NCBI RefSeq assembly: GCF_002953195.1
Contig: NZ_CP026377.1
Location: forward strand, 2,666,001 to 2,730,000
DNA length: 64,000 nucleotides
Direction: 5' to 3'
Source: Mixta gaviniae
Lineage (GTDB): Bacteria; Pseudomonadota; Gammaproteobacteria; Enterobacterales; Enterobacteriaceae
Shown piece after piece: positions 1-9,893 of the stretch. A program made the position numbers and the translations under genes. The notes under the pieces were generated by a model. The model did no database searches and was not told where the DNA came from. It saw only the letters and a list, made by a program, of their open reading frames with translations. Every line of letters starts with the position of its first letter. Positions within the stretch are counted from its first letter, which is position 1.

Positions 1-357
1 AAGGCGCCACTTCCTGGCGATGGCTTGTCAGCTTCTCGCCCTGCTTGCCTGCCTTACCCGCCTGCGGCGCATGGTGCGCTATGGCTGTCTGGCCCGACTA
101 TCGGGGCGTCGCGCTAATCCGTGGCCGCTGCCGCTTCCTGATCAGCGCGGCATTCTGCTGTGTGACCCGATCTGGCCTTAAGGAGCGCGGCGGTGGCGCC
201 GTCCCCCTCATTTGAAGCGGGGCAGAAACGTTCTGATATCGCGGCGCAGGCGTTGTCTGCCGCCCTCGCTATCAGAATGAAACCTCTACCTGCCCCTCTC
301 ACCGACTTTTCCGTCAACACGTCTTTCTTATCGTTTACTGCCTGCAGCCGGCGAGAA
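1..357. other. Unassigned left edge
   Basis: No gene is recognised here. The plus-strand frame starting at base 2 stays open to a TAA at 179-181 (about 59 codons, hydrophobic and arginine-rich). It could be the tail of a gene that begins outside the window, but it resembles no family I know. The minus strand shows no cheR start, so the usual enterobacterial continuation of this locus (cheRBYZ) does not begin within the 357 bases after the last chemoreceptor gene. I see no convincing terminator for that gene. Confidence 0.3.
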
Positions 358-2031
358 TCAGAAGGTTTCCCAGTTCTCGTCGGAGGCGGCGGCCTTGCGC
401 GCTACCGTTGTCGGCGCTGCGCCCGGCGCTTTTTTCGCTGCCATATTTACGTTAACGGCGGCGGCGGCGAATTCTTTACGAATTCTGAACACTGCGACCG
501 CCTGACTGAGACGGCTGGCCTGTTCTTCCAGCGCGGCAGCGGCCGAAGCGGACTCTTCCACCAGCGCGGCGTTCTGCTGCGTCACACGATCCATCTCGGT
601 CACCGCCAGGCCCACCTGGTCGATACCGCGGCTCTGCTCGTCGGACGCAGAGGCAATTTCGCCCATGATGTCGGTCACGCGGGTGACAGCGCTGACGATA
701 TCGCTCATCGTCTCGCCGGCGCTTTCAACCAGTACAGAACCGGTATCGACACGCGCCACGGAATCTTCAATCAGCGATTTAATTTCTTTCGCCGCCTGGG
801 CGCTGCGCTGCGCCAGGTTGCGCACTTCGCCCGCTACCACCGCGAAGCCGCGGCCCTGCTCGCCGGCGCGCGCCGCTTCCACCGCCGCGTTCAGCGCGAG
901 GATATTGGTCTGGAAGGCGATGCCGTCGATCACGCTGATGATATCGGCGATTTTCTTCGAGCTGCCGGCAATGTCGCTCATGGTTTTCACCACGCCGTCC
1001 ACCACCTTGCCGCCCTTCTGCGCGGTCTCAGAGGCGCTCAGCGCCAGCTGCGACGCCTGACGGGCGTTCTCGGCGTTCTGTTTCACCGTGGCGGTCAGCT
1101 CTTCCATGCTGGCGGCGGTCTGCTCCAGCGAGGCGGCCTGCTGCTCGGTACGTGAAGAGAGATCGTTGCTGCCGGCGGTGATTTCGCTGGCGCCGGTGTA
1201 GATGGCGTCAGAGCCGTCACGCACGTCGCTGACGGTACGCACCAGCTCCTGCTGCATGTTCTTCAGGCTTTCCGCCAGCACGCTCATTTCGTTGCGGCCT
1301 TCCACCACGATAGGCTGCGTCAGGTCGCCGCTGGCGATATGACGAATATGCTCAATGGTGGTTTTCAGCGGACGCAGCAGGATCTGATGCATGCCGGTCC
1401 AGACCAGTGCAACCACGCCCGCCAGAATGGCCAGCACGATGCCGATAATCCACAGCGAACGCTGGTAGGCATCTTCATTCTGCTCGGCGCCGGCGGCCAT
1501 CAGCGTGCTGGTGGTCTGCGCCCAGTTGTTGTAGGCGGTTTCAAAATCGTTCTGATAACCCTGCGTCGGCTGATCAACGAATCCTTTCAGGTCGCCAGCG
1601 CCCAGCATTTGCACCAGCTGGCCCAGCGCGTCATGCAGCACTTTGTATTTGTCGCTTACCGCCGTCAGGTAAGGCATGCTTTTTATATCGTCAGGCAGCT
1701 CCTGGTTATAGGCGGCGAAATTTTTATCCGCCGTCTGCAGCTGCTCGTTAGCCATCGCCACCAGTTCGGCCACGGTGCTACCGCTGCCCATATGGTTGGC
1801 GTCCAGCATGTAGCGAATGCCGGCGCGGTTAAGGGTGTTGCGCGCCTGAATCAGGGCGACCCAGGTGGCGTTCAGGCTGATCTGCTCGCGCTGGATCTGC
1901 TGCGACAGCACAAAACTTTCCCGATCCCCTTTCAGGGCGTTGAAGAACAGACCGCTGGATGCGACCTGCAGTACAGCGAATATCGCCAGCACCATTACCA
2001 GTGCCGTCACAACTTTAATATGCTTAAACAT
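358..2031 (-). CDS. tsr: Methyl-accepting chemotaxis protein, Tsr-like
   Basis: Inner-membrane chemoreceptor of 557 residues that signals to CheA/CheW. Order: TM1 (about 7-30), periplasmic four-helix domain (about 31-192), TM2 (about 193-214), HAMP, methylation helices and the highly conserved hairpin tip ([21 protein letters not shown]). It ends in the pentapeptide NWETF, which tethers CheR and CheB in Tsr and Tar. R64, N68, R69 and R73 fall exactly at the ligand-contact positions of E. coli Tsr, and the QPTQ motif places T156 as in Tsr, so a serine-type amino acid ligand is likely. Residue 152 is V where Tsr has F, with F151 next to it. It is the last of three tandem receptor genes and has its own sigma-28 promoter. 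The family is certain; the ligand is inferred. Confidence 0.93.
   Translation of the reverse strand: MFKHIKVVTALVMVLAIFAVLQVASSGLFFNALKGDRESFVLSQQIQREQISLNATWVALIQARNTLNRAGIRYMLDANHMGSGSTVAELVAMANEQLQTADKNFAAYNQELPDDIKSMPYLTAVSDKYKVLHDALGQLVQMLGAGDLKGFVDQPTQGYQNDFETAYNNWAQTTSTLMAAGAEQNEDAYQRSLWIIGIVLAILAGVVALVWTGMHQILLRPLKTTIEHIRHIASGDLTQPIVVEGRNEMSVLAESLKNMQQELVRTVSDVRDGSDAIYTGASEITAGSNDLSSRTEQQAASLEQTAASMEELTATVKQNAENARQASQLALSASETAQKGGKVVDGVVKTMSDIAGSSKKIADIISVIDGIAFQTNILALNAAVEAARAGEQGRGFAVVAGEVRNLAQRSAQAAKEIKSLIEDSVARVDTGSVLVESAGETMSDIVSAVTRVTDIMGEIASASDEQSRGIDQVGLAVTEMDRVTQQNAALVEESASAAAALEEQASRLSQAVAVFRIRKEFAAAAVNVNMAAKKAPGAAPTTVARKAAASDENWETF
532..1269. repeat. Near-identical signalling-domain block, copy A
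   Basis: About 740 bp coding for the HAMP end, methylation helices and tip of the first receptor. It is almost identical to 2388-3125 (constant offset 1856), including third codon positions, while the flanking sensor domains differ strongly. Recent gene conversion or duplication explains this better than protein-level selection alone. Confidence 0.85.
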
Positions 2032-2064
2032 GGTGGACCTTAACGCGTGGTTGAATGACTGGAT

Positions 2065-2091
2065 TTATCGGCACAGCAGGCGAGATCTTTA
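2065..2091 (-). promoter_or_regulatory. Sigma-28 (FliA) promoter of the tsr-like gene
   Basis: On the minus strand the sequence reads TAAAGATC, 11 bases, GCCGATAA. The -10 matches the FliA consensus 8/8, the -35 is close to TAAAGTTT, and the spacing is exactly 11. It lies 33 bases upstream of the start codon, so this receptor is a class 3 flagellar gene with its own promoter. Confidence 0.9.
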
Positions 2092-2158
2092 TCCTTATCT
2101 GAAATTAACTGCGGTACAGGGCGTGCCGTCAGAAGAGATCAAAAGTAAAAGCGGCAAC

Positions 2159-2182
2159 GGACGCCGTCGGGCGACGGCGTCC
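2159..2182 (-). terminator. Hairpin terminator after the second receptor gene
   Basis: A perfect 10-bp stem (GGACGCCGTC/GACGGCGTCC) with a 4-nt loop lies just beyond the stop codon of the 2220-3887 gene and before the next promoter. The T run on the minus strand is weak (CTTTTACTTTT after several bases), so intrinsic termination may be partial. Confidence 0.6.
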
Positions 2183-2219
2183 GGTTTTAACACTGCGCTT
2201 TTGCCAAACGCCTGAAGAA

Positions 2220-3887
2220 TTAGAAGGTTTCCCAGTTGCCGTCGGCAGCGGCAGGCGCGGCGTTCGGCTTCAGCGCGGCAGGCTTGCTGAGCGTCGGCGT
2301 CTTCAGCGCCGTCGTGCGGCCAGCCTGACCCTGACGTACCTTGAACACCGATACGGCATGGCTGAGGCGGCTCGCCTGCTCTTCCAACGCGGCAGCGGCC
2401 GAAGCGGACTCTTCCACCAGCGCGGCGTTCTGCTGCGTCACACGATCCATCTCGGTCACCGCCAGGCCCACCTGGTCGATACCGCGGCTCTGCTCGTCGG
2501 ACGCAGAGGCGATCTCACCCATGATGTCGGTGACGCGGGTGACTGCGCTGACGATATCGCTCATCGTCTCGCCGGCGGTTCCTACCAGCGCGGAGCCGGT
2601 ATCGACGCGCGCCACGGAATCTTCAATCAGCGATTTAATTTCTTTCGCCGCCTGGGCGCTGCGCTGCGCCAGATTGCGCACTTCGCCCGCCACCACCGCA
2701 AAGCCGCGGCCCTGCTCGCCGGCGCGCGCCGCTTCCACCGCCGCGTTCAGCGCGAGGATATTGGTCTGGAAGGCGATGCCGTCGATCACGCTGGTGATAT
2801 CGGCGATTTTCTTCGAGCTGCCGGCGATCTCGCTCATGGTTTTCACCACGCCGTCCACCACCTTGCCGCCTTTCTGCGCGGTCTCAGAGGCGCTCAGCGC
2901 CAGCTGCGACGCCTGACGGGCGTTCTCGGCGTTCTGTTTCACCGTGGCGGTCAGCTCTTCCATGCTGGCGGCGGTCTGCTCCAGCGAGGCGGCCTGCTGC
3001 TCGGTACGTGAAGAGAGATCGTTGCTGCCGGCGGTGATTTCGCTGGCGCCGGTGTAGATAGCGTCAGAGCCGTCACGCACGTCGCTGACGGTACGCACCA
3101 GCTCCTGCTGCATGTTCTTCAGGCTGGCGGCCAGCAGGCTCATTTCGTTGCGCCCTTCGACTTCGATAGGCTGCGTCAGATCGCCGGCGGCGATAGCCTG
3201 GATATGCTGTATCACGTTCTGCAGCGGCAGCAGCAGAATGCGCTGCAGGCCGAACCAGCAGAGAACGATCACGGCGATAACCAGCGCCATGACCGTACCG
3301 AGGATCCAGAGCATGGTGTTAAACGCGCTTTCGTTATCCACTACCCCTTTCGCCGACAGCACTGCCTGCGCGCCGCGCCATTCGCTATAGGTGGCCTGCG
3401 CCTCATTCTGCTTCTGTTCGATGTTCTGTTTGAACATCGCTTCCAGCTGACGAGCTGACAGCATATCGGTCATTTCGCTCAGGCTTTTCGCCAGCGAAGT
3501 GTATTTATCGTCCATACGTCGCGACAGCGCGTCATCCATGCCCGGGGTGTTCGGGATTGACTGAAATTCGCGGTAGTGCTTATCCGCTTCCGCCAGCTGG
3601 CTGCGGCTCTGCTGCACCAGTGCGTCAAGCCCGCCGCCGTTGATATTGCCGGCCATATCGCTCTGCAGGCGCAGCATGCCGCGGTTAAGCGTAATGCGCG
3701 TCTGGTTAAGGGCGATCCAGGCGTCAGTCAACGCCCCGATGTTTTGACTGGACGTTTGTGAAACGGAGAAATTGTTCTTGTCCTTATTCAGCGCGTGAAA
3801 AAACAGCCCGCCCGCAAGCAGCTGCATCGCGCCGAAAATAACCAGCACGGCAATCAGGCTGGTTACGACTTTGATTCGCTTTAACAT
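2220..3887 (-). CDS. Methyl-accepting chemotaxis protein, Tsr/Tar family paralogue
   Basis: Chemoreceptor of 555 residues with the same layout as its neighbours: TM1 (about 7-30), periplasmic helical domain, TM2 (about 192-214), HAMP, signalling hairpin, and a C-terminal NWETF tether. R64, N68, R69 and R73, the amino-acid carboxylate/amino contacts, are present. The loop that carries QPTQ in the other two receptors is replaced by a lysine/glutamine-rich stretch ([12 protein letters not shown]), so the second half of the ligand pocket differs and another ligand is likely. Its signalling half is nearly identical at the DNA level to that of the downstream receptor gene. It has its own sigma-28 promoter. 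Family certain, ligand unknown. Confidence 0.92.
   Translation of the reverse strand: MLKRIKVVTSLIAVLVIFGAMQLLAGGLFFHALNKDKNNFSVSQTSSQNIGALTDAWIALNQTRITLNRGMLRLQSDMAGNINGGGLDALVQQSRSQLAEADKHYREFQSIPNTPGMDDALSRRMDDKYTSLAKSLSEMTDMLSARQLEAMFKQNIEQKQNEAQATYSEWRGAQAVLSAKGVVDNESAFNTMLWILGTVMALVIAVIVLCWFGLQRILLLPLQNVIQHIQAIAAGDLTQPIEVEGRNEMSLLAASLKNMQQELVRTVSDVRDGSDAIYTGASEITAGSNDLSSRTEQQAASLEQTAASMEELTATVKQNAENARQASQLALSASETAQKGGKVVDGVVKTMSEIAGSSKKIADITSVIDGIAFQTNILALNAAVEAARAGEQGRGFAVVAGEVRNLAQRSAQAAKEIKSLIEDSVARVDTGSALVGTAGETMSDIVSAVTRVTDIMGEIASASDEQSRGIDQVGLAVTEMDRVTQQNAALVEESASAAAALEEQASRLSHAVSVFKVRQGQAGRTTALKTPTLSKPAALKPNAAPAAADGNWETF
2388..3125. repeat. Near-identical signalling-domain block, copy B
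   Basis: Partner of 532-1269. Differences are few, for example an I to T change beside the conserved SVIDG motif, and the match ends abruptly in the HAMP-proximal region on one side and before the variable linker on the other. The third receptor (4060-5724) is similar but clearly more diverged in this region. Confidence 0.85.
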
Positions 3888-3928
3888 ACATACCCCTGGT
3901 ATTAAGAAATAAATTAACTACCAGTACG

Positions 3929-3955
3929 TTATCGGCACAGGATGGCTAACGTTTA
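3929..3955 (-). promoter_or_regulatory. Sigma-28 (FliA) promoter of the second receptor gene
   Basis: The minus strand reads TAAACGTT, 11 bases, GCCGATAA: a full -10 match and a good -35, 41 bases upstream of the start codon. It has the same architecture as the promoter at 2065-2091. Confidence 0.9.
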
Positions 3956-4008
3956 TTACCGCAGGGGCAAAATTCAGCGGAAATCGCGTGAAGATGGCAA
4001 AGAAAAAG

Positions 4009-4032
4009 CGATGCCGTCGGCTGACGGCATCG
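4009..4032 (-). terminator. Intrinsic terminator after the third receptor gene
   Basis: Stem CGATGCCGTC/GACGGCATCG (10 bp) with a 4-nt loop, followed on the minus strand by GCTTTTTCTTT. It shares the GCCGTC/GACGGC core with the hairpin at 2159-2182. It separates the 4060-5724 gene from the next promoter. Confidence 0.8.
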
Positions 4033-4059
4033 GCAAGGTAAAGAAAGGTAAAAGCGCAA

Positions 4060-5724
4060 TCAGAAAGTGACCCAATTCTCCCCGGCGGCGGCGGCCGGTT
4101 TCTCCTGGCCGACGGCTGGCTTAAGCGTCAGCGCCGGCGTGGCATGCGCTTCGCGGGCAACGGCTTCGCCCGCCGGCAGGTTAAAGACCGCGACCGCTTT
4201 GCCAAGGCGGCTCGCCTGCTCCTCCAGCGCGGCGGCGGCGGCGGCAGAGGCCTCCACCAGCGAGGCGTTCTGCTGCGTCACCCCATCCATTTCCGTTACC
4301 GCCTGGCCCACCTGCTCAATGCCGCGGCTCTGTTCGTCGGAGGCGGCGGCGATTTCGCCCATAATATCGGTGACGCGGTTCACCGCGCTGACAATCTCGC
4401 TCATGGTTTCACCGGCGCTATTGACCAGCACCGAGCCGGTATCGACGCAGCTGACCGAATCGACAATCAGATCTTTAATCTCTTTCGCCGCCTGCGCGCT
4501 GCGCTGCGCCAGGCTGCGTACCTCGCCCGCCACCACCGCGAAGCCCCGCCCCTGCTCGCCGGCGCGCGCCGCTTCCACCGCCGCGTTCAGCGCGAGAATA
4601 TTGGTCTGGAAGGCGATGCCATCAATCACGCTGATGATATCGGCGATTTTCTTCGAACTTTCGGCAATTTCGCTCATGGTCTGCACCACGCCGTCCACTA
4701 CCTTGCCGCCCTTTTGCGCGGTTTCCGAGGCGCTCAGCGCCAGCTGCGATGCCTGACGCGCGTTGTCGGCATTCTGTTTCACCGTGGCGGTCAGCTCTTC
4801 CATGCTGGCAGCGGTCTCCTCCAGCGAGGCAGCCTGCTGTTCGGTGCGCGACGCCAGATCGCCGCTGTCGAGAGAGATCTTGCTGGCGCTGGTGTAGATC
4901 ACGTCCGCGCCGCTGCGCACGTCGCGCACGGTACGCGCCAGCGACTGCTGCATAGTGCGCAGGCTTGCCGCCAGCTGGCCCATTTCGTTGCGGCTCTGAA
5001 TATCGATTTTCGCCGTCAGATCGCCTTCGGTAATGCGGTTAATGTGGCCCATGGCGTGATTCAGCGGACGTAGCAGGATGCGCTGCAGAATAATCCACAT
5101 GCCACCCAGCGCCACGGTGATCAGCAGCAGCATCATGATCGCCAGGCCGAGCGATTCATTGTAGTTTTCCTCGCTTTCCAGCAGCCCTTCTCTGGCTTTT
5201 TCGCGGTTCTTCGTCAGCCAGTCGTTATAGGCCTGCTCAAACGCCTCCTGATAACGCTGCGTCGGCTGCGCCAGCGCCGACTGAATATCGCGTTTGCTGA
5301 GAAACGCATTCAACTCCTGCAGCTTCTGATGCAGGTTGGTGTAATTTTCGATCAGCGCCAGATGATCCGGCTTCTGCATATTAAGCTGTTTCATGTTCTG
5401 GAATTCGGCGAATTTCGCGTCCGCGTCCGCCAGCTGACGGGTCGCCAGCGCCAGCAGCGCATCCGCTTCCGCATCGGTATTGTTCTCCGTTGAGAACATA
5501 TTGATGCGCAGCGCGGCGCGGTTCAACGAGCTGCGCGTCTGCAGCAGGCTGGCCCACAGCTGATGCAGCTGGTTGCGGCGCGCGCTGTCGGTTTGCTCCG
5601 TGGCGATGCTGGCGCGGTTTTCCCGCACCGCATTAAAATAAAGCCCGTTGGTGGCCAGCTGCATCACGCCGAATATGGCCAGTATCAAAAATAATACTGT
5701 CACTATTTTCATATTTTTAAACAT
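4060..5724 (-). CDS. Methyl-accepting chemotaxis protein, third paralogue
   Basis: Chemoreceptor of 554 residues: TM1 (about 7-30), periplasmic sensor, TM2 near 193-215, HAMP and signalling hairpin. R64, N68, R69 and R73 are kept and a QPTQ motif is present, so an amino-acid ligand bound in the Tsr/Tar manner is likely. The C-terminal tether is NWVTF instead of NWETF; the W and F that matter most for CheR/CheB binding are kept. It is the first receptor after cheW. Unlike its two paralogues it has no clear sigma-28 promoter immediately upstream. The best candidate -10 on the minus strand is ACCGATAA near 5934-5941, without a good -35. Confidence 0.92.
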   Translation of the reverse strand: MFKNMKIVTVLFLILAIFGVMQLATNGLYFNAVRENRASIATEQTDSARRNQLHQLWASLLQTRSSLNRAALRINMFSTENNTDAEADALLALATRQLADADAKFAEFQNMKQLNMQKPDHLALIENYTNLHQKLQELNAFLSKRDIQSALAQPTQRYQEAFEQAYNDWLTKNREKAREGLLESEENYNESLGLAIMMLLLITVALGGMWIILQRILLRPLNHAMGHINRITEGDLTAKIDIQSRNEMGQLAASLRTMQQSLARTVRDVRSGADVIYTSASKISLDSGDLASRTEQQAASLEETAASMEELTATVKQNADNARQASQLALSASETAQKGGKVVDGVVQTMSEIAESSKKIADIISVIDGIAFQTNILALNAAVEAARAGEQGRGFAVVAGEVRSLAQRSAQAAKEIKDLIVDSVSCVDTGSVLVNSAGETMSEIVSAVNRVTDIMGEIAAASDEQSRGIEQVGQAVTEMDGVTQQNASLVEASAAAAAALEEQASRLGKAVAVFNLPAGEAVAREAHATPALTLKPAVGQEKPAAAAGENWVTF

Positions 5725-6324
5725 ACAAGTCCCTTATTGTTTATCGCATACCGGCAATGCCCGCGGGCGACGCAACAGCGTAAAACAGCGCGCGCAGGTT
5801 AATTGATCTCCACGCGACGATCATTGCCTTATGACGCCTTTTTCGGCAGTCGTCAGATACCGGCGTTGTCATCAGATAATTCACACTGACACTGTTCTAA
5901 TTCTTCGGTGTTTCATAAAAAAACATAAATTTTTTATCGGTTAAATTAATAACAGGCTGTTTTAAAATGGAAATTTTCAGGATGGATTAAATGAAAAAAA
6001 CAAAGCGACGCGGCGTGAAAAGCAGCCTGTTTTTTTAAGCGAATAAACAGCGGGCAAAGGTGTGTTTTATTTGTGCATTCAGAAAAATCGATTAATACCA
6101 GCAGGTGGAAAAGATGTTAACGTCCTGCGTTATGTTTGTTTGTTGATGATTAATGGCTGCGTTTTAACGCGATCGCGTCTGCGGTTTTATTCACCGGCGT
6201 TAAGACATATCGCTGTACGATCGCCGACGGTTGATGGGACATTTCTCAGCATAAAAAAAGGGCGACTTCACGTCGCCCTTTTTTATTCCGCTCCCCCTGA
6301 ACATCGTTCGGGGCGCTGGCACGC
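5725..6324. other. 600-bp gap between the receptor genes and cheW
   Basis: AT-rich non-coding spacer. It contains the cheW terminator at 6253-6284 and presumably the promoter of the third receptor gene. Frames that cross it show no family resemblance and run antisense into cheW. Nothing else was recognised. Confidence 0.5.
6253..6284 (-). terminator. Bidirectional intrinsic terminator of motAB-cheAW
   Basis: Stem GGGCGAC (6260-6266) / GTCGCCC (6272-6278) with a 5-nt loop, flanked by seven A on one side and six T on the other, so it can act in both directions. It lies 40 bases past the cheW stop and ends the operon before the receptor genes. Confidence 0.88.
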
Positions 6325-6822
6325 TTACGCGCTGCGCAGCGTATCCATCAGCGCCATCTCTTCGCTGCTCAGCAGCTTTTCGATGTCAACCAGGATCAGC
6401 ATGCGATCGCCCAGCGCGCCCAGACCGGTCAGGTATTCCGTGGACATGGTCACGGCAAACTCCGGGGAAGGACGGATCTGATCGTTAGTCAGCGACAGCA
6501 CGTCGGAGACGCCGTCCACCACGATGCCGACCACGCGCTGCACCAGATTCAGTACGATCACCACGGTGTTGTCATTATATTCCACGCCCGGCTGCGCGAA
6601 TTTAATGCGCAGGTCGATAATCGGCACGATTACGCCGCGCAGGTTGGTCACCCCTTTAATGAACGCGGGGGTATTGGCGATGCGGGTCACCTGATCGTAA
6701 CCGCGGATCTCCTGCACCTTGAGAATATCGATCCCATATTCTTCATCGCCGAGGGTGAATACCAGAAACTCTTGTCCGACGGTTTCACCGGCCAGTTTCG
6801 TTACGTTTGCCATTCCAGTCAT
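6325..6822 (-). CDS. cheW: Chemotaxis coupling protein CheW
   Basis: 165 residues, the usual CheW length. A single SH3-like CheW domain ([25 protein letters not shown], then the [21 protein letters not shown] segment) bridges chemoreceptors and the CheA P5 domain in the core signalling unit. It sits 24 bases downstream of cheA in motA-motB-cheA-cheW, an order known from enteric bacteria, and is followed by a strong terminator. Confidence 0.97.
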   Translation of the reverse strand: MTGMANVTKLAGETVGQEFLVFTLGDEEYGIDILKVQEIRGYDQVTRIANTPAFIKGVTNLRGVIVPIIDLRIKFAQPGVEYNDNTVVIVLNLVQRVVGIVVDGVSDVLSLTNDQIRPSPEFAVTMSTEYLTGLGALGDRMLILVDIEKLLSSEEMALMDTLRSA

Positions 6823-6846
6823 AGCTTTGCCCTTAATTGGTTACGA

Positions 6847-8856
6847 TTACGCGGCGCCGGCCACGCGTTTCTCACGGTTTAAAGATTGCAGTGCCGATAC
6901 ATCGACAATCAGCGCCACGCTGCCATCGCCGAGGATGGTGGCGGCGGAGATGCCCGGCACTTTGCGATAGTTGCTTTCAAGGTTTTTAACCACAACCTGA
7001 TGCTGACCAATCAGCTGGTCGACCAGCAACGCATAGCGTTTTCCGGCGCTTTGCAATATCACCACGATGCCCTGGGTCGCTTCGGTTTTCGCGTCCTGCA
7101 CATCAAATACGTTCCACAGCTCTACCAGCGGCAGGTATTCGCCGCGCACTTCCAGCACGCACTCGCCACCCGCCAGCGGTTTCAGATCTTCCGCGCGCGG
7201 CTGCAGCGATTCCATCACCGCGTTCAGCGGCAGGATAAAGACTTCGTCCGCCACGCGTACCGACATGCCGTCGAGGATCGCCAGCGTCAGCGGCAGCAGA
7301 ATGCGAATGGTGGTGCCTTTGCCCTGCTTCGAGGCGATCTCGACGTGGCCGCCCATCTCCTGGATGTTTCGTTTCACCACGTCCATGCCGACGCCGCGAC
7401 CTGATACATCGGTCACCTGCTCGGCAGTAGAGAAGCCCGGCGCGAAAATCAGCATGCCGACCTCTTCGTCGCTCATCGTATCGCTAACCGGCAGGCCGGA
7501 TGAGAGCGCCTTGGCCAGAATACGTTCGCGGTTAAGCCCGGCGCCGTCGTCAATCACTTCGATACAGATATTGCCGCCCTGATGCTCTGCGGAGAGCGTC
7601 AGGTTGCCTACCGGGCTTTTGCCGGCGGCGTGGCGTTTTTCCGGCGACTCGATGCCGTGGTCGAGGCTGTTACGCACCAGGTGCGTCAGCGGATCGATAA
7701 TACGTTCAATCAGGCTCTTATCGAGTTCGGTCGAGCTGCCCAGCAGCGTCAGCTCAACTTCTTTGCCCAGCTTGCTGGCCAGGTCGCGCACCAGACGCGG
7801 GAAGCGGCTGAAGACATACTCCATCGGCATCATACGGATCGACATCACCGATTCCTGCAGATCGCGCGCGTTGCGCTCCAGCTGGCCCATGCTGTTCAGC
7901 AGGTCGCCGTGCGCCACCGGATCGAGCGCGCCGGAGCGCTGCGCCAGCATCGACTGGGTAATCACCAGTTCGCCGACCAGGTTGATCAGCTGATCGACCT
8001 TCTCGACCGCAACACGGATGCTGCTTGATTCGCTGGTTTTCGCCGGCGCGACTTTCTTCGGCTCGCGCTTCGCTGCCGGCGCCAGTTCGGTCACGTTGGC
8101 CGGCGTTGCCGCGATTTCCGCTTCCGCCATGGTGGTCGCCACCGGCGCCGGCTCGGCCGCTACCGGTTCCGCCGCCGCCGGCTGTGCCGCGCCCGCTTCC
8201 GGGAAGCTGATCTGCGCCTCGTCAATCACAAAGCAGAGAACAGCAACCAGATCGTCTTTAGCAACGGAGGAATCAAGCGTCGCTTCAAGGCTGTTTTCGC
8301 CTTTGATCACATCGCTGACGGTGCCGAGGTTGCCCAGCTCTTCGAGCAGCAGCGCCACTTCGTTTGGCTTCAGCGCGCTCAGCTTCAGCCGCAGGCCGGT
8401 GGAGGCCGGCGCGGCGGCAGGCTCCGCGGCGGCCAGGGTTTTCACCGGCGCAATCGCTTCGCCTTTCGCTTCTAACGCCAGCTGACGCAGCGCTTCGCAG
8501 ATATATTTAAAGCTGTCGGCGTCCGGCTCCTGGCCCGCCTTATAGGCATCGAGCTGTTCCTGCATAATATCTTTGGTTTCCAAAAACAGGTTGATGATGT
8601 CAGTGCTGAGCTGCATTTCGCCCCGGCGCGCACCGTCCAGAATGTTTTCCAGAATATGCGTGGTTTCCTGCAAAACCACGAAGCCGAAGGTGCCAGCTCC
8701 GCCTTTAATGGAATGGGCCGCACGGAAGATGGCGTTAAGCTGTTCCGAATCCGGCTCCTGCGGGTCGAGACCCAGCAGGTGTTGCTCCATGTCCGCTAAC
8801 AGCTCGTCAGCTTCATCGAAGAACGTCTGATAAAAATCGCTGATATCCATGCTCAC
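6847..8856 (-). CDS. cheA: Chemotaxis histidine kinase CheA
   Basis: Histidine kinase that phosphorylates CheY and CheB. The P1 HPt domain holds the phosphorylated histidine in RAAHSIKGGAGTFGF. It is followed by P2, an Ala/Pro-rich linker (about 220-270), P3 dimerisation, P4 ATPase (N box HLVRNSLDHGIE, then DDGAGL and GRGVGMDVV) and a C-terminal P5 CheW-like domain. I choose the GTG at 8856, which gives an N-terminus MSMDISDFYQ and puts the histidine at residue 48 as in E. coli. A ribosome site AGAGG lies 8 bases upstream, inside the end of motB. Length is 669 residues. An in-frame GTG 9 bases further upstream is less likely. Confidence 0.96.
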   Translation of the reverse strand: MSMDISDFYQTFFDEADELLADMEQHLLGLDPQEPDSEQLNAIFRAAHSIKGGAGTFGFVVLQETTHILENILDGARRGEMQLSTDIINLFLETKDIMQEQLDAYKAGQEPDADSFKYICEALRQLALEAKGEAIAPVKTLAAAEPAAAPASTGLRLKLSALKPNEVALLLEELGNLGTVSDVIKGENSLEATLDSSVAKDDLVAVLCFVIDEAQISFPEAGAAQPAAAEPVAAEPAPVATTMAEAEIAATPANVTELAPAAKREPKKVAPAKTSESSSIRVAVEKVDQLINLVGELVITQSMLAQRSGALDPVAHGDLLNSMGQLERNARDLQESVMSIRMMPMEYVFSRFPRLVRDLASKLGKEVELTLLGSSTELDKSLIERIIDPLTHLVRNSLDHGIESPEKRHAAGKSPVGNLTLSAEHQGGNICIEVIDDGAGLNRERILAKALSSGLPVSDTMSDEEVGMLIFAPGFSTAEQVTDVSGRGVGMDVVKRNIQEMGGHVEIASKQGKGTTIRILLPLTLAILDGMSVRVADEVFILPLNAVMESLQPRAEDLKPLAGGECVLEVRGEYLPLVELWNVFDVQDAKTEATQGIVVILQSAGKRYALLVDQLIGQHQVVVKNLESNYRKVPGISAATILGDGSVALIVDVSALQSLNREKRVAGAA

Positions 8857-8861
8857 GGTTA

Positions 8862-9893
8862 TCACCTCTGCTGTGAGTCGCCCTCAGGCTGCGGCGGAGT
8901 GACGGGAGCGGGAGCGACTTGCGTCACCGGCTGCTCCTGACTGACCGACGCGGCCTGCGAGGGTTGATGATCTGGGGTTATCGCCGCGTCAGAGGGCTGC
9001 GCCGGCGCGGTAATTTGTTTAATGCTCTGCGGATCGCTTAACTGCGTCGCGTCACTTTCGGCATTCTCTTTTTCGATTTGCGCCTGCGTGTCGTGATTCA
9101 GCACCAGCAGGCTGATGCGACGGTTAACCGCCTCATCGCCGCCGCGATTTTTCAGCCTCATGGTGTCGGACATGCCCACCACGCGCAGCATTTTGCTGCC
9201 ATCGAGTCCCCCGGCCACCAGCTCACGACGTGAGGCGTTGGCGCGGTCGGCCGACAGCTCCCAGTTGCTGTAGCCACGGTCGCCCGTTGCATACTGGAAA
9301 TCGTCGGTATGGCCTGCAAGACTGATTTTGTTCGGCAGATCGTTCAGGATCGGCGCAATAGCGCGCAAAATATCGCGCATATAAGGCTCAACCTGAGCGC
9401 TGCCGGTTTTAAACATCGGCCGGTTCTGGCTATCGATAATCTGGATGCGCAGCCCCTCTTCCACCATGTTGATGATCAGGTGCGGCCGCAGCGCTTTCAG
9501 GCGCGGGTCGGACTCGATCAGCTGGTCAAGGCGCTCGCGCAGGCGGTTAAGACGAATCTCTTCCAGCTTGCGCTTTTCCGCATCCAAATCGACATGCTTC
9601 TGTACTTCGCCATCCTTGCGGGTCGGATCGTCGCCGCCGCCAGGAATCGGACTTTCACTGTCGCTGCTGCGCTGACCGCCGGATAACGCCACCTTCAGCG
9701 GCGTCTGGAAATATTCGGCAATCTGCGTCAGCTGCTTAGGGTTGGCGACCGAAATCAGCCACATCACCATGAAAAACGCCATCATTGCGGTCATAAAGTC
9801 GGCGTAGGCGATTTTCCATGAGCCGTGACCGCCCTCATGTTTTTTATGCTTGCGCTTTTTTACTACTATGATGGGGTGATTCTGGTTGTTCAT
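8862..9893 (-). CDS. motB: Flagellar stator protein MotB
   Basis: 343 residues. A short basic cytoplasmic N-terminus is followed by one transmembrane helix with the proton-carrying aspartate D32 ([13 protein letters not shown]), a plug/linker, and a periplasmic OmpA-like peptidoglycan-binding domain (about 150-280: [29 protein letters not shown]). The long Pro/Gln-rich C-terminal tail (about 285-343) makes it longer than the 308 residues of E. coli MotB. It overlaps motA by 4 bases (ATGA) and its end supplies the cheA ribosome site. Confidence 0.96.
   Translation of the reverse strand: MNNQNHPIIVVKKRKHKKHEGGHGSWKIAYADFMTAMMAFFMVMWLISVANPKQLTQIAEYFQTPLKVALSGGQRSSDSESPIPGGGDDPTRKDGEVQKHVDLDAEKRKLEEIRLNRLRERLDQLIESDPRLKALRPHLIINMVEEGLRIQIIDSQNRPMFKTGSAQVEPYMRDILRAIAPILNDLPNKISLAGHTDDFQYATGDRGYSNWELSADRANASRRELVAGGLDGSKMLRVVGMSDTMRLKNRGGDEAVNRRISLLVLNHDTQAQIEKENAESDATQLSDPQSIKQITAPAQPSDAAITPDHQPSQAASVSQEQPVTQVAPAPVTPPQPEGDSQQR

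Noticed and set aside
193..1155. Plus-strand frames opposite the chemoreceptor genes (also 2341-3011, 4067-5073)
   Set aside because: Antisense shadows of conserved receptor sequence; they repeat only because the receptor genes repeat.
5734..5760. TTATCGCA near the third receptor start as a sigma-28 promoter
   Set aside because: Only a partial -10 and no -35 at 11-base spacing.
6062..6481. 139-codon plus-strand frame running into cheW
   Set aside because: It crosses the cheW terminator and runs antisense to cheW.
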